DNA of 8,593 nt, from assembly GCA_002506645.1 (NCBI GenBank), contig DAXY01000001.1:686-9278 (forward strand), written 5' to 3'. Under the pieces are notes generated by a model, which was not told the DNA's origin, did no database searches, and was given only the letters and a program-made list of their open reading frames with translations. Both the position numbers and the translations under genes were made by a program. This document shows, piece after piece, positions 1 to 5,348 of the stretch. Every line of letters begins with the position of its first letter. The stretch's first letter is position 1. The DNA is from Vulcanisaeta distributa (GTDB lineage Archaea; Thermoproteota; Thermoprotei; Thermoproteales; Thermocladiaceae).

Positions 1-168
1 ATCAATGCCGATGAGTATGCCGGGAAGCAATTCATGGATGTTGTGCAATTACTTAAGTCGAGACTGAATTACCTAGCCATTGGCGTGGTTAGGGGTGGTG
101 AGGTTATCCTTAATCCAGTTAATGACTTCACGATTCAATCGGGGGACTCACTCATTGTAATTAAGTGA
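1..168 (+). CDS. C-terminal end of a K+ channel/transport protein with an RCK (TrkA-C-like) domain, partial
   Basis: Frame 1 is open from the first base to a TGA at 166-168 and gives 55 residues; the start lies outside the window. The tail reads like the end of an RCK/TrkA-C ligand-binding domain as found in prokaryotic potassium channels: a GK-F-hydrophobic segment, then a strand (LAIGVVRGGEVILNP), then the family-typical closing pattern N-x-FTIQSGDSLIVI. In that family the domain sits in the cytoplasm under the pore and gates K+ flux in response to ions or nucleotides. The pore part is not visible, so a Trk-type uptake subunit remains possible. The last 34 bases overlap the 3' end of the convergent hemD gene. 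Confidence 0.6.
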   Translation: MNADEYAGKQFMDVVQLLKSRLNYLAIGVVRGGEVILNPVNDFTIQSGDSLIVIK

Positions 169-839
169 CCCATCAACATCCTTAAGACCCCATCAAGTGT
201 GTATTCACTTGGTGTCAACGCATTTATGCCGTCCTCCCTAATGCGGTTTGCCGTAACCCTGCCTATGGCAATCACGGCCCTGCCCCTAAGCACCTCCCTG
301 GCGCATTCCCTCACTGCCTCATAGGTCATGGGGCTCATGAATACTACGTAGTCGGCATAGTTAATAAGCCTGCACGCAATGTCGGCATTTATTGGGTTTG
401 GCCTTACGTCATAGATTCCATACTCAAAAACCTCATGGCCTATCCTCCTAAGCTCATTACTGATGTAGTCGCTACCCCTAGATGACCTCAATATCACGGT
501 TTTACCGTGGGGCAACCCCCTCATTAGCTCGACAATGCCGTAGCTGGAGAATTCCCTGGGCATTAGGCACTTAATACCTAGTTTCCTGACTTCATTACAC
601 GTCTTTGGTCCAACGCCTATTACTAATGCGTCACTGCCTAACCGCCTTATTTTCTCGCCGAGGTACTTCACGGCGACCGTGCTCATTACAATTACGTAAT
701 TAACGCCATCGAGCACCACGTTATTTATTACGTCCTCATTGGGTATGGTATCAATAACCGGTACCTGAATTATATCAATACCGCTTAGGGCTATTGGCTC
801 AATCTTTCCTGAAGCCCTGAGGATGAGTATCCTCGTCAT
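135..839 (-). CDS. hemD: Uroporphyrinogen-III synthase
   Basis: A 234-residue protein, close to the usual HemD length. The enzyme is cytosolic and cyclises hydroxymethylbilane to uroporphyrinogen III while inverting ring D, the common precursor of heme, siroheme and cobamides. The bilobal HemD pattern is visible: an N-terminal lobe with VIVMSTVAVKYL (49-60), the IGVGPKT turn (74-80) and KTVILRSSRGSDYISNEL (113-130). YADYVVFMSP (161-170) and AIGRVTANRIREDGI (191-205) follow, then a C-terminal segment ending in a GVLRML helix. HemD sequences are poorly conserved, so recognition rests on this motif order. The ATG (837-839) overlaps the galE stop as ATGA, and an AGGTG motif (complement of 847-851) lies 7 nt upstream inside galE, so translation is probably coupled. 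It is the last gene of the minus-strand unit, and its 3' end overlaps the convergent channel gene by 34 bases. Confidence 0.87.
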   Translation of the reverse strand: MTRILILRASGKIEPIALSGIDIIQVPVIDTIPNEDVINNVVLDGVNYVIVMSTVAVKYLGEKIRRLGSDALVIGVGPKTCNEVRKLGIKCLMPREFSSYGIVELMRGLPHGKTVILRSSRGSDYISNELRRIGHEVFEYGIYDVRPNPINADIACRLINYADYVVFMSPMTYEAVRECAREVLRGRAVIAIGRVTANRIREDGINALTPSEYTLDGVLRMLMGHLITMSESPD

Positions 840-1789
840 TTAACAACACCTAACTCCAGCGCCAATGCCTTAGCCGTGGACTCAACCGCATCCCTACTGC
901 CCATGCTGGGTTTCCAACCCACCTCCTTCACGATCCTATCGATTGATAATAGCATCTTCTTCACATCACCGGGCCAGCCCCTACCGTCTGGGGTGGCTGG
1001 TCTATATATTATCCTTGGGTTGAGGCCCGAGACCTTAATTATTACGCCCACTATGTCCCTAACATTTACTGAATCCCAGTTACCAACATTATAAATGTGA
1101 ATACCGCCGGCACCCACGGCGTGCTCCCAAGCCATTAATGTGGCATTCACGGCATCCGTTACGTATAGGTATGACTTTTCCTGGGTGCCATCACCCAGCA
1201 CCTCAAGTTCGTTTGGATTGTTTTTAAGCTTCAGCAATAGGTCGTGAATAACGCCATGCCTAAGCCTCGGCCCAACGATATTGGCATACCTAAGGATTAG
1301 GCAGTTGATGCCGTAAAGCCTGGCGTAGGTTTCGCAAAGGACCTCACCGGCCGCCTTGGCAGCGCCGTAAATGCTTATTGGCTGTATTGGATAATCCTCT
1401 GGCGTAGGTATTACCTTAGCATCACCATACACAGTACTTGATGATGCATACACAAAACTCCTAACGCCGTACTTACGGGCTGCCTCAAGCGCATTAAAAG
1501 TCGCCAGGATATTCTCGTCAAAGTGCACCCTAGGTTCCGTCACCGACACCCTAACCTCGGGATTGGCTGCCAAGTGGAAGACCGCGTCAACGCCACGAAA
1601 GATTCCGGGATTAACCGGGTTTTTCAAGTCATCCTTGATGAACCTGATCTTATCGATGACGCCCCTGAGCCTGTTAATATCGCCTGAGCTCAGGTTATCA
1701 AGCACTATCACGTCAAACCCCATCTCCACAAGCCTCTCTGTTAGGAATGAACCTATGAAACCCGCACCCCCAGTCACTAACACCCTCAT
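836..1789 (-). CDS. galE: UDP-glucose 4-epimerase (extended short-chain dehydrogenase/reductase)
   Basis: A 317-residue NAD-dependent sugar-nucleotide epimerase, most likely interconverting UDP-glucose and UDP-galactose for glycan synthesis in the cytosol. Visible motifs: the Rossmann glycine motif TGGAGFIGS (6-14), an acidic residue after strand 2 for the adenosine ribose (D31), FHLAANPEV (71-79), the catalytic Ser/Thr patch SSST (116-119), and the YxxxK pair Y141/K145 in YGAAKAAGE. Substrate-side segments include RYANIVGPRLRHG and LGDGTQEKSYLYV. Length and these segments match, from memory, the compact GalE characterised from Pyrobaculum calidifontis. Other UDP-sugar epimerases or 4,6-dehydratases of the family cannot be excluded by sequence reading. 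The ATG is 7 nt after a GAGGTGA Shine-Dalgarno that contains the stop codon of the preceding gene. The 3' end overlaps hemD by 4 bases. Confidence 0.88.
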   Translation of the reverse strand: MRVLVTGGAGFIGSFLTERLVEMGFDVIVLDNLSSGDINRLRGVIDKIRFIKDDLKNPVNPGIFRGVDAVFHLAANPEVRVSVTEPRVHFDENILATFNALEAARKYGVRSFVYASSSTVYGDAKVIPTPEDYPIQPISIYGAAKAAGEVLCETYARLYGINCLILRYANIVGPRLRHGVIHDLLLKLKNNPNELEVLGDGTQEKSYLYVTDAVNATLMAWEHAVGAGGIHIYNVGNWDSVNVRDIVGVIIKVSGLNPRIIYRPATPDGRGWPGDVKKMLLSIDRIVKEVGWKPSMGSRDAVESTAKALALELGVVK

Positions 1790-1796
1790 AATTCGG

Positions 1797-1803
1797 TCAC
1801 CTC
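1797..1803 (-). promoter_or_regulatory. Shine-Dalgarno of galE overlapping the upstream stop codon
   Basis: The minus strand reads GAGGTGA here, an excellent match to the archaeal 16S anti-SD (GGAGGTGAT), 7 nt before the galE ATG. Its last three bases, TGA, are the stop codon of the preceding small membrane protein gene. A ribosome terminating there sits on the galE binding site, which suggests coupled re-initiation. Confidence 0.7.
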
Positions 1804-2195
1804 ATTAATGCCGTACCGACTAAGCCGAGAATCAACCCCAGGAGGAACCCGGTGTTTCCTAGGAATATCTGTGCCAATAATAGGATCACCAGCGTTATTT
1901 TCCTCGGCATGCTAACCCCACCTACCCGGCCCTGTGATGGATTAATTACTAGGTAGATTATTATCAATGTTAGTATTATCGATATCGTACCCATTATCCC
2001 TAATAGGCCACTACGCAGGACACCGATAACCTGCGACGTAATTGGCGGTAATACGGACGCTATCGACTTCATGAAGCTTGGGTTTACGTAATACATATAT
2101 TGGAGGTATAAGTCAGAGCTGGCATTGGCTAAATACATCAATAGGCTTAAACCATAAAGTATGTGCCACGCCCTAACCCCCTGCGCCATATTCAT
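1797..2195 (-). CDS. Small hydrophobic membrane protein of unknown function
   Basis: A 132-residue protein with no family I recognise. Hydrophobic stretches near residues 11-23, 62-84 and 99-129 suggest three or four membrane segments. They are separated by a polar/aromatic stretch (27-52, many Tyr) and a basic loop (SQGRVGGVSMPRK, 87-99). There is no obvious catalytic motif and no signal for cleavage. It lies 9 nt after the rhomboid-like gene and 7 nt before galE, so it is almost certainly co-transcribed with both. The likely start is ATG at 2195; a second ATG two codons later is equally plausible. No clear Shine-Dalgarno is present because the upstream bases form the 3' arm of a hairpin. 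An accessory partner or substrate of the neighbouring protease is possible, but this is guesswork from position only. Confidence 0.7.
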   Translation of the reverse strand: MNMAQGVRAWHILYGLSLLMYLANASSDLYLQYMYYVNPSFMKSIASVLPPITSQVIGVLRSGLLGIMGTISIILTLIIIYLVINPSQGRVGGVSMPRKITLVILLLAQIFLGNTGFLLGLILGLVGTALMR

Positions 2196-2196
2196 T

Positions 2197-2220
2197 AACC
2201 CGAGTTACTGCCCTCGGGTT
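2197..2220 (-). repeat. Perfect inverted repeat (8-bp stem, 8-nt loop) at a gene junction
   Basis: AACCCGAG at 2197-2204 and its exact reverse complement CTCGGGTT at 2213-2220 flank an 8-nt loop. In the minus-strand mRNA the loop contains the TAA stop codon of the rhomboid-like gene (2205-2207), and the 3' arm ends one base before the ATG of the downstream small membrane protein gene. The stem would mask the place where a Shine-Dalgarno would be and could tie translation of the second gene to ribosome passage through the first. No T-run follows, so it is not a conventional intrinsic terminator. Confidence 0.6.
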
Positions 2221-2987
2221 ATAAATATTGCAATGATGATGCCCGCGAGGAAACTTACGAAGTGGCCGAGCCTATCAATACCGATGCCGTCAATCATGAG
2301 CACCGGCGGTACTGGTATTAATAGCCATAGCGACTCATAAACGGTGTATAGCATTACTAATAGGTTCGCGGCATGTACGGGCCTGGCAGGGCCCAACACG
2401 GTGTTTATTAACGAGGCCATTAAGGCAGAGCCCATCAACCCCATCGTCATTGCGGACAGGCCATAAGTCGCGATGACCCTATTATACATGAACGACAGCA
2501 CTACGGTGGACACCCCAATGCCGAGTATGCCCGTTAGGACACCAGCCAATAGGTAATACCTAAGCCTGAGCTCCAGCACGGCAATGGCGGTCACGAGTAT
2601 GAATATCGGTAATGTCCCGACGAGGTCAATAACGCTGTCGGGAAGCAGTGATAGGAATAGGTAAAGAACGACGTAGATAAAGCCCCTCACAATGCTCTTC
2701 CTCATTTCAAGTAATGCCCTGCCCAGGATAAGCCCTGGCCTTATTAGGAAGATTGAAACATAGCTTATTAGCATTATTAGCGCTATCACGGTTACGTACA
2801 AATAACCAATACCCAACCCCCTACGCAATCGAGCTAATACGTAAATGAATAGTATGGACAGTATGAACTCGGGAACCACCGCGTAATAACTCGGTAATAA
2901 AACGGCAATTAACGTGCCCATGGCCGCTATGATTAGTACAGCCGGGTAGTAAAGCACGAGACTCGATGCCCTGAACCTCCTCGCCAT
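2205..2987 (-). CDS. Rhomboid-like intramembrane serine protease
   Basis: A very hydrophobic polytopic protein (260 residues from ATG 2987; 264 from an in-frame TTG at 2999). Numbered from the TTG, the motif YGLSAMTMGLMGSAL (179-193) aligns with the rhomboid active-site segment G-x-S-x-x-x-x-G-L-x-G, putting the nucleophile at S182. HFVSFLAG (246-253) aligns with H-L-G-G-F-L-A-G, putting the catalytic histidine at H246. The 64-residue spacing leaves room for one helix between them, as in the family. Roughly six or more further hydrophobic segments precede S182. Such enzymes cleave membrane proteins within or next to their transmembrane helices. I see no clear HxxxN oxyanion motif. The ATG at 2987 is preferred because an AT-rich box is centred 27 nt upstream, as for leaderless archaeal mRNAs, whereas no such spacing suits the TTG. 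It is the first gene of the four-gene minus-strand unit. Confidence 0.65.
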   Translation of the reverse strand: MARRFRASSLVLYYPAVLIIAAMGTLIAVLLPSYYAVVPEFILSILFIYVLARLRRGLGIGYLYVTVIALIMLISYVSIFLIRPGLILGRALLEMRKSIVRGFIYVVLYLFLSLLPDSVIDLVGTLPIFILVTAIAVLELRLRYYLLAGVLTGILGIGVSTVVLSFMYNRVIATYGLSAMTMGLMGSALMASLINTVLGPARPVHAANLLVMLYTVYESLWLLIPVPPVLMIDGIGIDRLGHFVSFLAGIIIAIFITRGQ

Positions 2988-3006
2988 CCATAACCCCAAT
3001 ACTAAG

Positions 3007-3020
3007 CCTTTTTAATATGT
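3007..3020. promoter_or_regulatory. Shared TATA-type promoter box between divergent units
   Basis: The 61-bp gap between the rhomboid-like ATG (2987, minus) and the CbiX-like GTG (3048, plus) contains only one strong AT-rich box, TTTTTAATAT at 3009-3018, which reads ATATTAAAAA on the other strand. Its centre (about 3014) is 27 nt from the minus-strand ATG, predicting a leaderless transcript. It is 27 nt from about 3041 on the plus strand, predicting a leader of about 7 nt. A weaker box (TATGTATTGTAT, 3017-3028) could serve the plus gene instead. Confidence 0.5.
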
Positions 3021-3047
3021 ATTGTATTAGGCGTTCGGCGACGCCGC

Positions 3048-3632
3048 GTGAGGGTCGTCATTGTTCTTCACGGGTCGCGGGACCCGGATTACTTGGGTAG
3101 TATAAGGAACTTCGCGGAGAGTGTCGGTGTTGATTACGCATTTATCTCGTACTCAAGGCCTTTGGTGAATGAGGTGGTCGGTGACGTGTATATACCATTA
3201 TTTATTGGGTATGGTAAGGATTATGACCAAGCAGTAGCCGTAACGGGTTTCGAGGCGCCACCACTGCTTAGGTGGCCGCGCGTGAGGGATTTTCTTCTAG
3301 GCCTGGGCCCAGGCCTGTACGTGCTTCATGGTGAGGGTGACCCAAGGTTCATTAATGACGTGGGTAGGCTGAATATCCATGACGTGGCATTCCTCAAGAT
3401 CAAGCCCACGCTAAGGGATTACCTAGCGAGTCACTGCCCAGGTAGGGTAATTCCCATAATCCTTACACGAGGCGTAATATATAAGGAGGTCCTGACCACG
3501 GTTAGGGATTCATGCCCCAACACCAAGGTCCTAGAGCCCCTCTTTGAGCTTAGGGAGTTCATGAACTACTTCAGGGACTCATTACAGTGGCTAATACGAA
3601 ATACTAGGCGGGTTAGGGCTTCGGGGCTATGA
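3048..3632 (+). CDS. CbiX/sirohydrochlorin-chelatase-like protein with two degenerate half-domains
   Basis: A 194-residue soluble protein with a GTG start. It is built from two similar halves of about 90 residues. The N half opens with VIVLHGSRDP (4-13) and later has YIPLFIGYGKDYDQAV (48-63). The C half opens with LYVLHGEGDP (90-99) and later has VIPIILTRGVIYKEVL (134-149). This HG-x-x, then PLFL-x-x-G-x-H order is that of class II chelatases (CbiX, SirB), which insert Co2+ or Fe2+ into sirohydrochlorin. The first histidine is kept in both halves (H8, H94), but the position of the second metal-binding histidine is D58 in one half and I144 in the other. Chelatase activity is therefore doubtful, and a changed or non-catalytic role is possible. 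It overlaps cbiB by ATGA and so is probably part of the cobamide pathway. Function is inferred from weak motif similarity plus context. Confidence 0.5.
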   Translation: MRVVIVLHGSRDPDYLGSIRNFAESVGVDYAFISYSRPLVNEVVGDVYIPLFIGYGKDYDQAVAVTGFEAPPLLRWPRVRDFLLGLGPGLYVLHGEGDPRFINDVGRLNIHDVAFLKIKPTLRDYLASHCPGRVIPIILTRGVIYKEVLTTVRDSCPNTKVLEPLFELREFMNYFRDSLQWLIRNTRRVRASGL

Positions 3633-4579
3633 TGGGGGTATTAGCGATTTACTACGCCATAATTCTAGCGATGTCGATAATGTTCGACCTAGCGCTTGGG
3701 GAGCCCAGGGGCGTGTTCGTGAGGTTACATCCCGTTGTCGTTACTGGAAGCATTGCGTTTAGGCTGTTTAGGCCTGGCGGTAGATTGTTCGGAGTGTTCT
3801 TGTGGTTCATATCCGTGGTTCCAATAGCCATTATTTATTACTTAGTACCACGCGTTTTAATCATGGTTAATGTCGTGGTCGGGGCCATCGTCTATGCCTA
3901 TTTCCTAAAATTAACATTCTCAATAAGGCTAATGAGGAGCTATGCTAAGAGGATATTGAGGAGTATTGAGTCGGGCGATTTAAATAACGCACGCATGCTG
4001 ACGCAGGAGATCGTTAGGAGAAATGCTTGGGAGCTCGACACTACGCACTTAATATCTGCCGTGATTGAGAGCCTCGCTGAGTCCCTCGTTGATGGCCTCA
4101 TATCACCACTATTCTACTTCGCATTACTTGGATTGCCTGGGGCCCTAATCCAGAGGTTGTCCAACACTATGGACTCGATGGTCGGTTATAGGGGGTGGCC
4201 GTATGAGGATGCCGGTTGGTTCTCGGCAAGGGTTGACACGGTATTGAATTACATACCGGCAAGGCTATCCTCAGTAATAATCCTAATCGCCTCGAAATTA
4301 ACAGGACTGAGTTGGAGGGGAAGCATCACGGTAGCTATTCGTGAGCATCGTAATGCGAGGAGCATAAATTCTGGGTGGCCCATGGCATCCTTCGCCGGCG
4401 CATTAGGCATCATGCTCGAGAAGGTGGGTGCCTATAGAATCAATGATGGCGCGCCAGGCCCAGACATGGACAAGTTGAGGCTTGCCCTTAGGTTGTTTGA
4501 TGCCTCAGTCGTCATTACGTTAATGATTACCTCGGTTATTTTAATATCCAGAGTATTCCTTGTGCCATTATTTATTTAG
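3629..4579 (+). CDS. cbiB: Adenosylcobinamide-phosphate synthase (CobD/CbiB family)
   Basis: A 316-residue integral membrane protein of normal family length. CbiB attaches (R)-1-aminopropan-2-ol phosphate (or a related amine) to adenosylcobyric acid, giving adenosylcobinamide phosphate, the step before nucleotide-loop assembly. Family motifs in order: D20 with GEP (24-26) and HPV (34-36) near the first helix; IESLAESLVDGLISPLFY (146-163); the signature NTMDSMVGY (179-187); FSARVDTVLNYIPARL (198-213); and INSGWPMASFAGALG (246-260). The classical AEN is AES here. Several hydrophobic segments flank these loops (about 4-20, 53-73, 75-93, 160-173, 212-225, 293-316). The ATG overlaps the preceding stop (ATGA, 3629-3632); a second ATG directly follows. 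No other cob genes are in the window, so the rest of the pathway, or cobinamide salvage, must be encoded elsewhere. Confidence 0.92.
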   Translation: MMGVLAIYYAIILAMSIMFDLALGEPRGVFVRLHPVVVTGSIAFRLFRPGGRLFGVFLWFISVVPIAIIYYLVPRVLIMVNVVVGAIVYAYFLKLTFSIRLMRSYAKRILRSIESGDLNNARMLTQEIVRRNAWELDTTHLISAVIESLAESLVDGLISPLFYFALLGLPGALIQRLSNTMDSMVGYRGWPYEDAGWFSARVDTVLNYIPARLSSVIILIASKLTGLSWRGSITVAIREHRNARSINSGWPMASFAGALGIMLEKVGAYRINDGAPGPDMDKLRLALRLFDASVVITLMITSVILISRVFLVPLFI

Positions 4580-4635
4580 TGAAGTTTTTCGACGTAGTGG
4601 ATAATCAAGTCATTACCCATATGTAAGCGATTACC

Positions 4636-4645
4636 TTTATTTTTT
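4636..4645 (+). terminator. T-rich termination signal after cbiB
   Basis: TTTATTTTTT lies 57 bp past the cbiB stop, with no stem in front of it. Archaeal RNA polymerase often terminates at such non-template T-runs. The same bases (ACCTTTATTTTTTA) also resemble a promoter box, so the call is tentative. Confidence 0.35.
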
Positions 4646-4684
4646 ACGGCGATCTGTATGACGGGTCACATATAATATTTAGGA

Positions 4685-4700
4685 ATAACCTTTTTATACT
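4685..4700 (+). promoter_or_regulatory. TATA-type promoter of the Lrp-like regulator
   Basis: AATAACCTTTTTATAC has an A/C-rich BRE-like lead and a TTTTTATA box centred near 4695. A start about 27 nt downstream falls near 4721, giving a leader of about 10 nt that begins just before a weak AGGT (4723-4726) and the ATG at 4732. A similar ACCTTTATTTTTTA block is found about 55 bp upstream (4633-4646). Confidence 0.5.
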
Positions 4701-4731
4701 AGTGCTATCAATGATATTTCAGTAGGTTACT

Positions 4732-5241
4732 ATGTCTTCCATAGTCACATCAAGCGGGGGAGCAACACCTGCCGAGATTGAGAGGCAGTTGACTGAGAGA
4801 CAACTCCAGGTTCTACAGTACCTACTTAAAAAGGCTGTCCCGCTTAAGGTATATACCGTATATGCGGATCAGGATGAACTGGCTAGGGAACTTGGAATGA
4901 CCAGGCAGGCACTTAGTGTCCATCTTAAGAAGCTTAAGGACTTCGGATTGATAAGGACTGGTCGTGAGTTCGTTGATGTTACTGATAAGGCGCTTAAGGT
5001 GTTGAGGATGAGTTCAAATGAGGCGATAATACTCGTCAAGGTCCAGCCCAAGTATAGGGCAATGATCTATGAGAAGATTAAGGAGTTACCAATAGAGAAG
5101 GCCTATAGGGTATCCGGTGATTATGACATAATACTAATAACTAGGGAGGTTAATGTTAACGACATACTGCGTGTACTGAGCATGATGGATGGCGTTGAGG
5201 ACACCAAGACATTCATATCCCTAGAGACGTTAAGGGAATAA
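4732..5241 (+). CDS. Transcription regulator: winged helix-turn-helix plus Lrp/AsnC ligand-binding (RAM) domain
   Basis: A 169-residue DNA-binding protein. After a polar N-terminal tail (1-18), residues 20-90 form a winged helix: a first helix TERQLQVLQYLLKK (21-34), a helix-turn-helix DELARELGMTRQALSVHLKKLKDFGLI (48-74, recognition helix about 57-69) and a wing with the pattern R-T-G-R-E-F-V-D-V-T. Residues 98-165 match the Lrp/AsnC C-terminal RAM fold (βαββαβ): AIILVKVQPKYRAMIYEKI, then RVSGDYDIILITRE with its GDYD turn, then the closing DGVEDTKTFISLE. Such proteins form dimers or octamers and bind amino acids or similar small effectors. The wing followed by VTDKALKVL is more like MarR/TrmB-type domains than classical Lrp. 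It is transcribed alone, with promoter signals before and after it. Targets and effector are unknown. Confidence 0.85.
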   Translation: MSSIVTSSGGATPAEIERQLTERQLQVLQYLLKKAVPLKVYTVYADQDELARELGMTRQALSVHLKKLKDFGLIRTGREFVDVTDKALKVLRMSSNEAIILVKVQPKYRAMIYEKIKELPIEKAYRVSGDYDIILITREVNVNDILRVLSMMDGVEDTKTFISLETLRE

Positions 5242-5290
5242 TGCGGTCAATACATCGAGTGCTGCTTAAATAAATAATATTGATTGTTCC

Positions 5291-5300
5291 ATTATTTTTA
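5291..5300 (+). terminator. T-rich stretch after the regulator gene
   Basis: ATTATTTTTA lies 50 bp after the stop codon and just before the next promoter box. It contains a run of five T on the coding strand, without an obvious stem. It is a plausible archaeal terminator but weakly supported. Confidence 0.3.
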
Positions 5301-5302
5301 CA

Positions 5303-5320
5303 CTGGAAGGTTTATTAACT
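5303..5320 (+). promoter_or_regulatory. TATA-type promoter of the DUF357-nucleotidyltransferase gene
   Basis: CTGGAAGGTTTATTAACT holds a TTTATTAA box centred near 5314. Adding 27 nt puts the transcript start near 5341, so the mRNA would have a leader of about 8 nt without a Shine-Dalgarno before ATG 5349. A 7-codon ORF starting at 5321 would lie upstream of that start and is probably not transcribed. Confidence 0.5.
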
Positions 5321-5348
5321 ATGAGGGATTACGCACTTACGTAATACC

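Noticed and set aside
876..1808. Plus-strand open frames opposite galE (876-1094 and 1563-1808).
   Set aside because: They are antisense to a well-supported gene, have no recognisable domain and no promoter at a suitable distance.
4869..5051. Minus-strand open frame inside the regulator gene.
   Set aside because: It is short and antisense to a clear two-domain regulator, without its own signals.
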